Source: Egicoccus sp. AB-alg2 (GTDB taxonomy: Bacteria; Actinomycetota; Nitriliruptoria; Nitriliruptorales; Nitriliruptoraceae). From it: a DNA stretch of 64,000 nucleotides. Location of the stretch: positions 1 to 64,000 of the forward strand of contig NZ_JBGUAX010000002.1 of assembly GCF_041821065.1 (NCBI RefSeq), given 5' to 3'. The notes under the pieces were generated by a model. The model made no database searches. It was given only the letters and a program-made list of their open reading frames with translations, and was not told the DNA's origin. Within the stretch, counting starts at the first letter, position 1. Each line of letters starts with the position of its first letter. Made by a program: the position numbers and the translations under genes. Below are positions 52,353 to 60,578 of the stretch, in pieces.

Positions 52353-52444
52353 CGGAGTACCTCCGCGAGCGTGGGAGACGGGGAAGCGTGGCGAGACGTC
52401 GTGCACGGGCAGGCGGACACGGCCGCCCCGGGCGCGGTCGCGTC

Positions 52445-52450
52445 AGGCTA
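52445..52450 (-). promoter_or_regulatory. Putative -10 (TAGCCT) of rpoZ
   Basis: TAGCCT lies 93 nt before the ATC start of rpoZ, in the divergent spacer with the DUF3137-like gene. Confidence 0.4.
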
Positions 52451-52506
52451 CCGGCTCGCACGCAAGATGTGTGCCGGAGCTCGGGTCCTCGCGGCATCGT
52501 GCCCGG

Positions 52507-52512
52507 TAGGGT
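52507..52512 (+). promoter_or_regulatory. Putative -10 (TAGGGT) of the DUF3137-like gene
   Basis: TAGGGT lies 51 nt before the ATG at 52564, in the divergent spacer with rpoZ. Confidence 0.35.
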
Positions 52513-52563
52513 TCCGCCACGCCCTTCTGCGGGCACGGGGCGGCGGACGACCGGGGCGCAGGC

Positions 52564-53319
52564 ATGGAACCGATGGTGTTGATCGTGCTGGCCGTGATCG
52601 CGATCGGCGGCCTGGCGTGGTACGTCCAGCACGTGCAGCGGCGCCGGCTCGAGGAGTCGATGGCCCAGCTGCTGGCGCGCGAACCGGGCCTGGCACCCAC
52701 GACGACGCCCCTCGGGCTGCCGGCGAAGCAGCTGGCCGCGACCTTCACCGGCTGCAAGCGGGGCGACCGCAAGCACGGCGTGCGCTACGGGGTCCAGGGC
52801 CCGTTGCCGGTCACCCTCCACGGCGAACCGGCCGAACTGGCCTGCGCCGCATTCGAGTGGTGGTGGGAGGAGCGGCGCGAGAACCGCGACGCCAACGGCA
52901 ACACGACGACCACCTACGTGACCCGCCGCACGATGGTCACCGTGACGCGGCTGCCGGCGCCGGTTCCCGACCACGTCCGCATCGGACCGGAGTCGGTCTT
53001 CGGACGGCTCGGGCTCTCACGCCGCGACCACCAGCTGGAGTCAGACGCCTTCAACCGCCGGTTCCGGGTGGTCGCCGACGACCGCATGCTGACGGTGCAG
53101 CTGCTCGACGCGCGCCTGCAGGAACTGCTGCTCGCCGAGTTCCAGGGTCGCACCATCGAACTGCTTGGCGACCTGCTGGTGGTGTCGGGCGACCCGTCCC
53201 ACCGCGACACGTCGCTGACCGGCTGCGTCGGCCAGCTGCCGGCCGTGCGGCAGGACACCGCCCGCGTCCTGGGTGCCGTGCCCGCCCAGTTCTGGCGCGC
53301 CCTCGATCGACGGCCCTGA
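52564..53319 (+). CDS. Membrane-anchored protein resembling DUF3137
   Basis: This 251-aa protein begins with one helix (MEPMVLIVLAVIAIGGLAWYV) and has a cytoplasmic or surface domain with a WWWEER motif and LESDAFNRRFRVVADD, the region most like DUF3137 proteins that are often next to LemA. Function is unknown. The gene is 10 nt before lemA and is divergent from rpoZ. Confidence 0.75.
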   Translation: MEPMVLIVLAVIAIGGLAWYVQHVQRRRLEESMAQLLAREPGLAPTTTPLGLPAKQLAATFTGCKRGDRKHGVRYGVQGPLPVTLHGEPAELACAAFEWWWEERRENRDANGNTTTTYVTRRTMVTVTRLPAPVPDHVRIGPESVFGRLGLSRRDHQLESDAFNRRFRVVADDRMLTVQLLDARLQELLLAEFQGRTIELLGDLLVVSGDPSHRDTSLTGCVGQLPAVRQDTARVLGAVPAQFWRALDRRP

Positions 53320-53329
53320 AGGAGACCGC

Positions 53330-53899
53330 ATGGATCCCGGTGTGCTGGTCGCGATCGTCGTCGCCGTCGCCGTGGTGTTCGCCCCGATCTATACCTACAA
53401 CCGGTTCGTCGCCCAGCGGGCGTCCATGGACGCCGCCTGGGCGGGCATCGACGTCGAGTTGCAGCGCCGCCACGACCTCGTCCCGAACCTGGTACGCAGC
53501 GTGCAGGGCTACGCCGCCCACGAACGTGCCCTGTTCGAGCAGGTCGTCGAGGCCCGCAACCGGGCGGTGGCGTCCGTGGCCCCCGAGGTGCCGGTGACCG
53601 ACCAGGCCCGGGCCGAGGACGCGCTCACCGAGCGGCTGACCGGCCTGCTGGTGCTGGCCGAGGGCTACCCGCAGCTGCGCGCCGACCGGGTGTTCCTCGA
53701 CCTGCAACGGCAGCTGGTGGAGACCGAGGACCGCATCTCCGCCTCGCGCCGGCTCTACAACCTCGAGGTGGCCGCCTACGAGCGTCGGCGGCAGGCGTTC
53801 CCGTCGAACCTGGTCGCGTCCGCGTTCGGGTTCGACCGCCGCCCGCTGTTCGAGATCCTGGACGCCGCCGCGCGACACGCCCCGCACGTCAGCGCCTGA
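53330..53899 (+). CDS. lemA: LemA family protein
   Basis: This 189-aa protein has an N-terminal helix (~3–20) and the LemA four-helix core, with DVELQRRHDLVPNLVRSVQGYAAHE and ASRRLYNLEVAAYERRRQAFPSNLVA. LemA proteins face the cytoplasm or outside and are poorly understood. The ATG has AAGGAG 6 nt upstream. It is paired with the DUF3137-like gene. Confidence 0.9.
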   Translation: MDPGVLVAIVVAVAVVFAPIYTYNRFVAQRASMDAAWAGIDVELQRRHDLVPNLVRSVQGYAAHERALFEQVVEARNRAVASVAPEVPVTDQARAEDALTERLTGLLVLAEGYPQLRADRVFLDLQRQLVETEDRISASRRLYNLEVAAYERRRQAFPSNLVASAFGFDRRPLFEILDAAARHAPHVSA

Positions 53900-54124
53900 C
53901 GCAGCACCGCTGGTCCGGCTGGCGCGCCGGCGTCGAGGTGGTGGGGCCGGACTGCGGACGTACTCGCGACTCGGCGCGGCCGCCACCGAGCGGCGGCGGG
54001 CCGCACTGCACGCACGTCGAGCCCACCACGCGACGCCCCGCGGGGGCGGGTTCGGCGTGGTGGGCGGGTGACGTGGTGGATCTCGCGCGAGGCCGCGACG
54101 CGATTGGCGGCGCGGTTGCTCGCG
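53900..54124. other. No gene recognised (lemA–HNH spacer)
   Basis: This 225-bp spacer separates two convergent genes. It is very GC-rich, with no clear open frame, hairpin terminator or RNA gene visible. Confidence 0.5.
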
Positions 54125-55867
54125 TCAGAACGGCATGGCGTCGTGAGGGTCGGCGGCGTCGGCGTCTTCGGGTCCGTCGCGAGGCGCGGCGGGCGGGTCG
54201 GCACCGGTTCGCGGCGAGCCGCGCGGCGTGGCCGGCGGGTCGGTGCCGCCGCTCGGCCCGTCGCGTGGTGCGGCCGGTGGGTCGGTGCCGCCGCTGGGAC
54301 CGCGGTCGGCGGGTGTGGGTGGGAGGGGGATGCGGGTGGTGCCGGGCAGGGTCCGGATCCGCAGTCCGGTGCGGGGGTGGTGCCAGATGCGGACGCCGTC
54401 GGCGGTCTGGGAGACGGTCCAGCCGGCGGTCTCCTTGGTGTGGTTGGTGGGCCGGCACACCGGCGCCAGCTGATCGATGTCGGTGCGTCCCGTCAGCTCG
54501 CCAGGGCGGACCGGGTGCCAGGGCCTTGCGTGGTCCAGATCGCAGGCCAGCGCGGCGACCTGGCAGCCCGGTTCGCTGCAGGTGTCGTGCACCGCGAGCA
54601 CGGCGTCGGACAGCCAACCGGGCGGCAACCGGCGGGTCCGGCCGACGCCGAGGACCTGGCCGGTGTCGTCGACGACGATGGCCCGCAGCTCGGTGCCGCG
54701 TTGGTCGAGCAGCCGCCGCGCCGCCACGGACGTGAGCTGCAGCCGCCCGCCGGACAGGCGGGTCAACACCTCGGCCGGCAGCCGGCCGGTGTCGAGCAGG
54801 GTGTCGTACGAGACACGCAGCAACACCTTGACCGGCACCCGCCCCTCACCATCGCCGGTCGCGCCGGCCTCCAACAGGTCGATCAGCTTCTCGAACCGGC
54901 GCCGGCCCCGATCGGCCGACGCCTGCCGGACCTGGTCGGGATCCGGGTCGTGGCCGATGCCGGCCTTGGTGGCCGGACCGGCCCGGCCGGGGTCGGTGGC
55001 GGCCTCTAGCAGCGCGAAGTTGGCCGCGCCTGCCTGTCCGAAGAACCTGCCGCCGCTGCCGTCCAGCCGCGGCTGGAGCACCAGCATCTCCGCCGGCTCG
55101 TCGTCCGGGTCAGCGGGTTCGGGGTCGGTGGCGGTGAGGTCGGCGGCCAGCCACCGCACCAGGCCGGATACGGCATCCGGGTCCGTGCCCTCCAACCGGT
55201 CGACCAGCTCGTCGACCGCGGCGTCCAGTTGCGCGTCGAGCCGGCGCGGCAGCCGGGCGACTTCCAGCGCGATGATCCGCAGCTGTGCCCACGAGATCCG
55301 GGCTTGGTCGAATGCGGCCTTGAGGCCGGGCAGCCGCCGCAACACGTCGGCGGCCGTGAGCAGCATCCGCCGATCCGCCGTCGTACGGCGGGCCTCGGAC
55401 AGCAGCCACTGCTCCAACGGCACCCCCGTGACCGTCTCAACCACGGAGTTGTCCTGGAGCTGGATGATCGTGTCCAACACCGAGGCGAGCAGCCGATCGA
55501 CCAGGCGCAGCTCGTCGAGCATCCCGGCCAGCGCCGGCACCTCGGCCAGCAACGGGAACGCGTCCAGACCGTCGGCCGCAGCCGCCGGGTCGGAATCGGG
55601 CGGCGTAGCGGGCGTGGCGGCGGGACCGCCGGTGCCGGCAGCGCCAGCTGAGCCGGTCGCCGCATCACGCGCCGACACCGCGCCGCGCGTCGACGCTGCC
55701 TCTGCGCTCACCGACGCTTCGGCCTGGTAGCCGGCGCGATGGTCGGCGGCCAGCAGCTGCCCGACCGTGTGTGGACGCGTCCCCCGTCGCGCGGCGGCCC
55801 CACCGGCAACCCGGTAGCAGCCGGCCGGAGCGGCCGACAGCGACGGGGCGGAAGCGGTGCGAAGCAT
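54125..55867 (-). CDS. DUF222/HNH endonuclease-like (13E12-repeat family) protein
   Basis: This 580-aa protein has a helical DUF222 region (about 100–360, with AWRLR-like ISWAQLRIIALEVARLPRRLD) and an HNH motif (CSEPGCQVAALACDLDHARPW … CRPTNHTKE) near 430–470. Such proteins are multicopy in actinobacteria and may be mobile; their activity is unproven. The C-terminus contains three 14-residue repeats (GPSGGTDPPAAPRD). The N-terminal ~100 residues are Ala-rich and disordered. It lies between lemA and gmk, interrupting a conserved order. Confidence 0.85.
   Translation of the reverse strand: MLRTASAPSLSAAPAGCYRVAGGAAARRGTRPHTVGQLLAADHRAGYQAEASVSAEAASTRGAVSARDAATGSAGAAGTGGPAATPATPPDSDPAAAADGLDAFPLLAEVPALAGMLDELRLVDRLLASVLDTIIQLQDNSVVETVTGVPLEQWLLSEARRTTADRRMLLTAADVLRRLPGLKAAFDQARISWAQLRIIALEVARLPRRLDAQLDAAVDELVDRLEGTDPDAVSGLVRWLAADLTATDPEPADPDDEPAEMLVLQPRLDGSGGRFFGQAGAANFALLEAATDPGRAGPATKAGIGHDPDPDQVRQASADRGRRRFEKLIDLLEAGATGDGEGRVPVKVLLRVSYDTLLDTGRLPAEVLTRLSGGRLQLTSVAARRLLDQRGTELRAIVVDDTGQVLGVGRTRRLPPGWLSDAVLAVHDTCSEPGCQVAALACDLDHARPWHPVRPGELTGRTDIDQLAPVCRPTNHTKETAGWTVSQTADGVRIWHHPRTGLRIRTLPGTTRIPLPPTPADRGPSGGTDPPAAPRDGPSGGTDPPATPRGSPRTGADPPAAPRDGPEDADAADPHDAMPF
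54176..54301. repeat. Three 42-bp repeats in the HNH gene tail
   Basis: Units at 54260–54301, 54218–54259 and 54176–54217 (minus-strand order) encode GPSGGTDPPAAPRD, GPSGGTDPPATPRG and SPRTGADPPAAPRD. The first two are nearly identical, and the third has diverged. Confidence 0.8.
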
Positions 55868-55969
55868 CGGCCGAGTATCGACGACGGGTGTGACACGGCC
55901 CGGATGCGTTGCCCGCGACCTGTGGAAACGGGACGGGCTCGCTCGCGTCTTCTCGGGTGAGCGGCTCCC

Positions 55970-56539
55970 TCAGGTGACGGTGCGCGCCGCGGCGATCGCG
56001 TCCAGCACCTCGGCGACGCAGCGGTCGAGGTCGTCGTTGACGACCACCGCGTCGAACAGATCACGCTGCGCCAACTCGCGTCGTGCTACCTCGAGACGGG
56101 CGTCTACGGCCTCGTCGTCCTCGGTCCCGCGGGTACGCAGGCGCCGTTCGAGCTCCGCGAAGGAGGGCGGGGCGAGGAACACCAGCAACGCGTCCGTGGA
56201 CTGCTCGCGCACCTGTAGGGCGCCCTGCACCTCGATGTCGAGCACGACGACCTTGCCGTCCGCGACCGCCGCCTCGGCCGGGCGGCGCGGCGTGCCGTAC
56301 AGGTTGCCGGCGTACTCGGCCCACTCCAGCAGTTCGCCGTCTGCCACCATCTGTTCGAAGCGGGGCCGGTCGACGAAGTGGTAGTCGACCCCGTCGGCCT
56401 CGTTCGGGCGCGCCGGACGAGTGGTCACGGACACCGACAGGACGCTGTCGGGCAGCGCCGCGCGGACGCGCCCGTGCACTGTGCCCTTGCCGACACCGCT
56501 GGGACCCGCGATCACGACCAGGAGGCCGCGAGGGGTCAC
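55970..56539 (-). CDS. gmk: Guanylate kinase
   Basis: This 189-aa enzyme phosphorylates GMP. Walker A is IAGPSGVGKGT, and SVSVTTRPARPNEADGVDYHFVD and GNLYGT form the GMP-binding site. The GTG start overlaps the mihF stop as GTGA. The usual partner rpoZ is 3.6 kb away because of inserted genes. Confidence 0.96.
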   Translation of the reverse strand: MTPRGLLVVIAGPSGVGKGTVHGRVRAALPDSVLSVSVTTRPARPNEADGVDYHFVDRPRFEQMVADGELLEWAEYAGNLYGTPRRPAEAAVADGKVVVLDIEVQGALQVREQSTDALLVFLAPPSFAELERRLRTRGTEDDEAVDARLEVARRELAQRDLFDAVVVNDDLDRCVAEVLDAIAAARTVT

Positions 56540-56856
56540 GGGCGATGCTCGAACGTGGCCAGCAGCGCCTCGGTCTGCCGAGGTCCCAGGCCGCGAAGGC
56601 GGCGCGTGGGCGCGATGTCGAGTTCCTCCATCAGGCGACGGGCCTTCACCGGGCCGTACGCCGGCATGGCCTCGAGCACCTCGCAGACCTTCATCTTCGC
56701 CAGGGCGTCCGCCGACTCGGCCCGGTCCAGCACCTGCCGCAGACTGACCTCGCCGGCCTTGAGCATCTGCTTCAGCTCGGCACGGATGCGGCGCGCCTCC
56801 GCCGCCTTGGCGAGGGCGGCGCGGCGCTGCTCGGGATCGAGCTCGGGCAGCGGCAT
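56536..56856 (-). CDS. mihF: Actinobacterial integration host factor (sIHF/mIHF)
   Basis: This 106-aa nucleoid protein has helical N-terminus (RRAALAKAAEARRIRAELKQMLK) and the helix-two-turn-helix DNA-binding core (VCEVLEAMPAYGPVKARRLMEELDIAPTRRLRGLGPRQ). It shapes DNA and aids phage integration in mycobacteria. Length and the adjacent gmk match the family. TAGGGT at 56931–56936 may be its promoter. Confidence 0.93.
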   Translation of the reverse strand: MPLPELDPEQRRAALAKAAEARRIRAELKQMLKAGEVSLRQVLDRAESADALAKMKVCEVLEAMPAYGPVKARRLMEELDIAPTRRLRGLGPRQTEALLATFEHRP

Positions 56857-56930
56857 GCGGTTGGCTCCGGACGGGTCGCCGGCGGGTCGACGACCACGGC
56901 AACAGGTCGAATCGTCTCGTTCGCGGCGCA

Positions 56931-56936
56931 ACCCTA
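56931..56936 (-). promoter_or_regulatory. Putative -10 (TAGGGT) of mihF
   Basis: TAGGGT lies 75 nt before the mihF ATG in the divergent spacer with the nucleotidase gene. Confidence 0.35.
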
Positions 56937-56954
56937 GTCCGTGCGGTGGGCGGG

Positions 56955-56960
56955 TAGCGT
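56955..56960 (+). promoter_or_regulatory. Putative -10 (TAGCGT) of the HAD nucleotidase gene
   Basis: TAGCGT lies 39 nt before the ATG at 57000, giving a leader of about 33 nt. Confidence 0.35.
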
Positions 56961-56999
56961 CCCGGACGCGACGAACGCGCCACCGGTCGGGGAGGAAGC

Positions 57000-57617
57000 A
57001 TGACCAGCATCGACCAGTTCGTGCTGGGGGTGGATCTCGACGGGGTCTGCGCCGACTACGAGGGCGCGTTCCGCGCGTCCGTGGTCCGCCACTTCGGCCG
57101 CCATCCGGACCAGTTGCCGCCACAGACGGTCATGGACGCCTACTCGCAATGGGGGTTGACGTTCGAGGAGTTCGAGCAGGCCCACAAGAAGGCGGTACTC
57201 GAGGACCGGATGTTCCGCCACATGGACCCGCTGCCGGGCGTGTCGGAGGCGCTGTGGCGGCTCTCCGACGCCGGCGTGTGGATCCGGATCATCACGCACC
57301 GGCTGCTGTTCAACTGGGCCCACGAGTCCAGCGCGGCCGACACCGCCTTCTGGCTCGACCAGCACAACATCCCCTACCGGGACCTGTGCTTCATCGGCGA
57401 CAAGCCCAACGTGGGCGCGGACCTCTACGTCGACGACTCCCCGAGCAACGTGTTGGCGCTGCGCGGGGCGGGGCGTGCCGTGATCGTGTTCGACCAGCCC
57501 TACAACCGTGACCTGCCCAGCCCCCGGGCCCACACCTGGGACGACGTCGTGGCGTTGGTGGAGGCCGAGTTCGACGCCCGGTCCCGCCACGTGCCGCTGC
57601 CGCTCGAACTGGAGTGA
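57000..57617 (+). CDS. HAD-family 5'-nucleotidase-like protein
   Basis: This 205-aa hydrolase has HAD motif I GVDLDGVCADYEGAF (Asp nucleophile), the motif II-like Thr in IRIITHRLL and the motif III–IV region GDKPNVGADLYVDDSP. The architecture is like 5'(3')-deoxyribonucleotidases. The substrate is unproven. GGAGGAA precedes the ATG. It is transcribed toward pyrE after a 93-bp gap, which may make it part of nucleotide metabolism. Confidence 0.85.
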   Translation: MTSIDQFVLGVDLDGVCADYEGAFRASVVRHFGRHPDQLPPQTVMDAYSQWGLTFEEFEQAHKKAVLEDRMFRHMDPLPGVSEALWRLSDAGVWIRIITHRLLFNWAHESSAADTAFWLDQHNIPYRDLCFIGDKPNVGADLYVDDSPSNVLALRGAGRAVIVFDQPYNRDLPSPRAHTWDDVVALVEAEFDARSRHVPLPLELE

Positions 57618-57665
57618 CGCCGGGCGCGACCTCGCCCAGGTCGCGGCCCTACGACGGCCCGGGTC

Positions 57666-57671
57666 TACGCT
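57666..57671 (+). promoter_or_regulatory. Putative -10 (TACGCT) of pyrE
   Basis: TACGCT ends 39 nt before the pyrE GTG, in the 93-bp spacer downstream of the nucleotidase gene. Confidence 0.4.
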
Positions 57672-57710
57672 GCCGCCACTCCCCCGCCACCCGCCCCGAT
57701 CGGTCCTGCC

Positions 57711-58388
57711 GTGCACGAACGCACCCGCGACTTCGTCGACTTCATGGTGCGGTGCGACGTGCTGACCTTCGGCGACTTCGTCGCCAAGTCCGGCCGGCGC
57801 ACCCCCTACTTCGTCAACGCCGGCCGCTACCGCACCGGCACACAGGTGGCCGAACTCGGCCGCTTCTACGCCGCCACGATCGACGAGGCGTTCGGCGACG
57901 GCGTCGACGTGCTGTTCGGTCCCGCCTACAAGGGCATCCCGCTGGCGGTGACCACCGCCATCGCGCTGGCGGAGCATCACGACCGCGACGTGGGCTTCTG
58001 CTTCGACCGCAAGGAAGCCAAGGACCACGGCGAAGGTGGCTCGCTCGTGGGTCACCCGCTCGCCGACGGTGACCGGGTGGTCGTCGTCGAGGACGTCACC
58101 ACCGCGGGCACCTCGATCCGCAACACCCTGCCACTGCTGCGCGCCGCCGCGGACGTCGAGGTGGTCGGGCTGGTCGTCGGCGTGGACCGCCGCGAACGTG
58201 GCTCGCGTGACGACGTGTCGGCGCTGGACGAGTTGGCCGAGGACCACGGGCTGCGCACGGTGGCGCTCGCCACCGTGGACGACGTCGTGGAGCACCTGCG
58301 CGACCGCGAGGTGGATGGCCGGCGGGTGCTGGGCGACGACGACCTCGACCGGATCGCGCGCTACCGAGCGATCTACGGGGTGCGCTGA
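57711..58388 (+). CDS. pyrE: Orotate phosphoribosyltransferase
   Basis: This 225-aa enzyme joins orotate to PRPP in pyrimidine synthesis. The PRPP-binding motif VVVVEDVTTAGTS, the loop RKEAKDHGEGG and the start HERTRDFVDFMVRCDVLTFG are typical of OPRT. The GTG start has no SD. Its partner pyrF is not in the window. Confidence 0.93.
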   Translation: MHERTRDFVDFMVRCDVLTFGDFVAKSGRRTPYFVNAGRYRTGTQVAELGRFYAATIDEAFGDGVDVLFGPAYKGIPLAVTTAIALAEHHDRDVGFCFDRKEAKDHGEGGSLVGHPLADGDRVVVVEDVTTAGTSIRNTLPLLRAAADVEVVGLVVGVDRRERGSRDDVSALDELAEDHGLRTVALATVDDVVEHLRDREVDGRRVLGDDDLDRIARYRAIYGVR

Positions 58389-58558
58389 GCACTTCCGCGG
58401 CGCCCCGCGCAGCGCTCTGGAGCAGGGCGGCGAGGCGGCGGGATCGGCCGAGTCGGCCCGGGTTCCCGGCGGTTGGGGGCTTTTACGTTGTTCTTACCCT
58501 TTCGTGCGCTCGCCGTTCCCGGACTGTCGTGGCGGGGACAGTGGCCGATCGGGATGGT

Positions 58559-58564
58559 TAGCCT
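58559..58564 (+). promoter_or_regulatory. Putative -10 (TAGCCT) of ftsH
   Basis: TAGCCT lies 35 nt before the ftsH GTG, and GGGACA 18 nt upstream of it could be a partial -35. An AT-rich island (about 58487–58502) further upstream might enhance transcription. Confidence 0.45.
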
Positions 58565-58598
58565 CCTTGCCTCGCTGACCGCGAACCGTGAGCTGCCC

Positions 58599-60506
58599 GT
58601 GTCCAAGTCGCGCCGTCCCGACCCGTCCAACTCGACCACCGCGCCGCGCCGCCGTTCCGTGCGCCGTCCGAGCTCGCCAGGCTCGGACGTCTGGCGCGAC
58701 AAGCGCGTCTGGGTCGCGGCCACCGGGCTCGTGGTGATGATCGCGGCCCTGGTGGCGCTGAGCTGGCCGACCACGGCGGCGGAGCCGCAGCGCGTGGTCC
58801 TCTCCGAGGCGATCGAGCGGGTGCGCGGCGGCGAGGTCGCCTTCGCCACCATCGACGACAAGAGCCGCGAGGTGCTGCTCGTCCTGGGCGACCCGGCCAC
58901 GGCCACCTCGCCGGCCATCGCCCCCGACGGCGCCTTCGAGTTGCCCGAGGGCGAGCAGCTGGTCGCGGCCTACAACGAGGGCTACGGCCCCGACCTGGCC
59001 GCCATCTTCGTCGACGCGGGTGTGCCGTTCACAGGCGAGCCGGAGCCCGAACCGGACCGGCTGACCCCGATCGTCACGAACCTGCTGCCGGCCCTGCTGA
59101 TCGTGTCGTTCCTGCTGTGGTTCGTGGCGCGCAAGGGTGGCTTCGGCCAGTTCGGCAAGTCCAACCGTGGCCCGGCCGCAGTGCCCTCCACGCGCTTCAG
59201 CGACGTCGCGGGCGCCGACGAGGCCGTCGCCGAGCTGCGCGAGGTCGTGGACCTGCTGCACGATCCGGAGCGGTTCGCCGCCAGCGGCGCGACCGTGCCG
59301 CGCGGGTTCCTGCTCGAGGGCCCGCCCGGGACCGGCAAGACGCTGCTGGCCCGTGCGGTCGCCGGCGAGGCGGGCGTGCCGTTCTTCAGCCTGTCCGGGT
59401 CGGAGTTCGTGGAGATGTTCGTCGGCGTCGGCGCCAGCCGCGTCCGCGACGTGTTCGCCAAGGCCCGCAAGCACGAGCGGGCGATCATCTTCATCGACGA
59501 GATCGACGCCATCGGCAAGGCGCGCGGCAACGGTCCGTCCTCGGGTGCCAACGACGAACGCGAGGCGACGCTCAACCAGTTGCTCGTCGAGATGGACGGC
59601 TTCGAGGGTTCGGGCATCATCACGCTGGCCGCCACGAACCGGGCGGACGTGCTCGACCAGGCGCTGCTGCGCGCCGGGCGCTTCGACCGTCGGATCGCCG
59701 TGCCGGCACCCGACCGGGTCGGCCGCACGAAGATCCTCGAGCTGCACACCGACGGTCGCCGGCTGGCCGACGACGTCGACCTGGTCGCGCTGGCCCGCCG
59801 CACGCCCGGCATGACCGGCGCCGACCTCGCCGCCCTCGTCAACAGCGCCACCCTCGAGGCGGCCCGCGACGGCGCCGAGGCCGTCAACGCCGACCACCTC
59901 GAGGCAGCCCTGTCGACGGCGATGCTCGGCCGCGAACGTCGCTCGGCGGTCACCACCGACCGCGACCGCACCATCACGGCCTGGCACGAGGCCGGTCACA
60001 CCCTCGCCGCGCTGCTGCAGCCGGACGCCGACGACCCGGTCACCGTCACGATCGTGCCGCGCGGGCCGGCCGGCGGCGTCACGTGGATGAGCGGCAACGA
60101 CAACGCCTTCATGACCGCCAGCGAGGCGCGGGCCAAGCTGGTGACCGCGATGGCGGGCCGCGCGGCCGAGGAGCGCCTGCTGGCCGGCTCGTTCACGCAG
60201 GGCGCAGCCGGTGACTTCCAGCACGCCACCGAACTGGCCACCAACATGGTGACCCGTTACGGCATGAGCCCCCTGGGCGTCGCCAGCCTCTCCCCCGAGC
60301 AGGTCGTCAACGGCCCGCTCGCCGAGCAGGTCCACGCGGCCGTCAACACGCTGCTCGACGAGGCGCTGGCGGAGGCTCGCGCGCTGCTCCAAACCAACGC
60401 GGACCTGCTGGCCGCGGTGGCCGACGGGCTGCTGCTCGACGAGACGCTGCACCTCGCCGACATCCTGCGCCTGCAGGGCGAGCTCGCCGAGGTCACCCGC
60501 GCCTGA
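58599..60506 (+). CDS. ftsH: ATP-dependent zinc metalloprotease FtsH
   Basis: This 635-aa inner-membrane protease degrades damaged membrane and soluble proteins. It has TM1 (~38–56), an extracytoplasmic domain of ~100 residues, TM2 (~158–177), an AAA module with Walker A GPPGTGKT (241–248) and Walker B IIFIDEID, then the zinc site HEAGH (463–467) and [10 protein letters not shown] with the third ligand. The GTG start gives a normal cytoplasmic N-terminus; longer starts add unconserved residues. The protein is slightly short for the family, lacking the long C-terminal tail. Confidence 0.95.
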   Translation: MSKSRRPDPSNSTTAPRRRSVRRPSSPGSDVWRDKRVWVAATGLVVMIAALVALSWPTTAAEPQRVVLSEAIERVRGGEVAFATIDDKSREVLLVLGDPATATSPAIAPDGAFELPEGEQLVAAYNEGYGPDLAAIFVDAGVPFTGEPEPEPDRLTPIVTNLLPALLIVSFLLWFVARKGGFGQFGKSNRGPAAVPSTRFSDVAGADEAVAELREVVDLLHDPERFAASGATVPRGFLLEGPPGTGKTLLARAVAGEAGVPFFSLSGSEFVEMFVGVGASRVRDVFAKARKHERAIIFIDEIDAIGKARGNGPSSGANDEREATLNQLLVEMDGFEGSGIITLAATNRADVLDQALLRAGRFDRRIAVPAPDRVGRTKILELHTDGRRLADDVDLVALARRTPGMTGADLAALVNSATLEAARDGAEAVNADHLEAALSTAMLGRERRSAVTTDRDRTITAWHEAGHTLAALLQPDADDPVTVTIVPRGPAGGVTWMSGNDNAFMTASEARAKLVTAMAGRAAEERLLAGSFTQGAAGDFQHATELATNMVTRYGMSPLGVASLSPEQVVNGPLAEQVHAAVNTLLDEALAEARALLQTNADLLAAVADGLLLDETLHLADILRLQGELAEVTRA

Positions 60507-60578
60507 CCTGCGCCAGCGCCCGCATACCTGGTCGAGCCTGCGCCGCACGGTGGACCAAGCCGGTCGGACGGCGCCCAC

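Noticed and set aside
53900-54124. Small gene in the lemA–HNH spacer
   Set aside because: Available frames are Arg/Pro-rich and have no SD or conserved pattern.
60507-60578. Terminator between convergent ftsH and chrA
   Set aside because: No stem longer than about 5 bp and no T-tract could be found.
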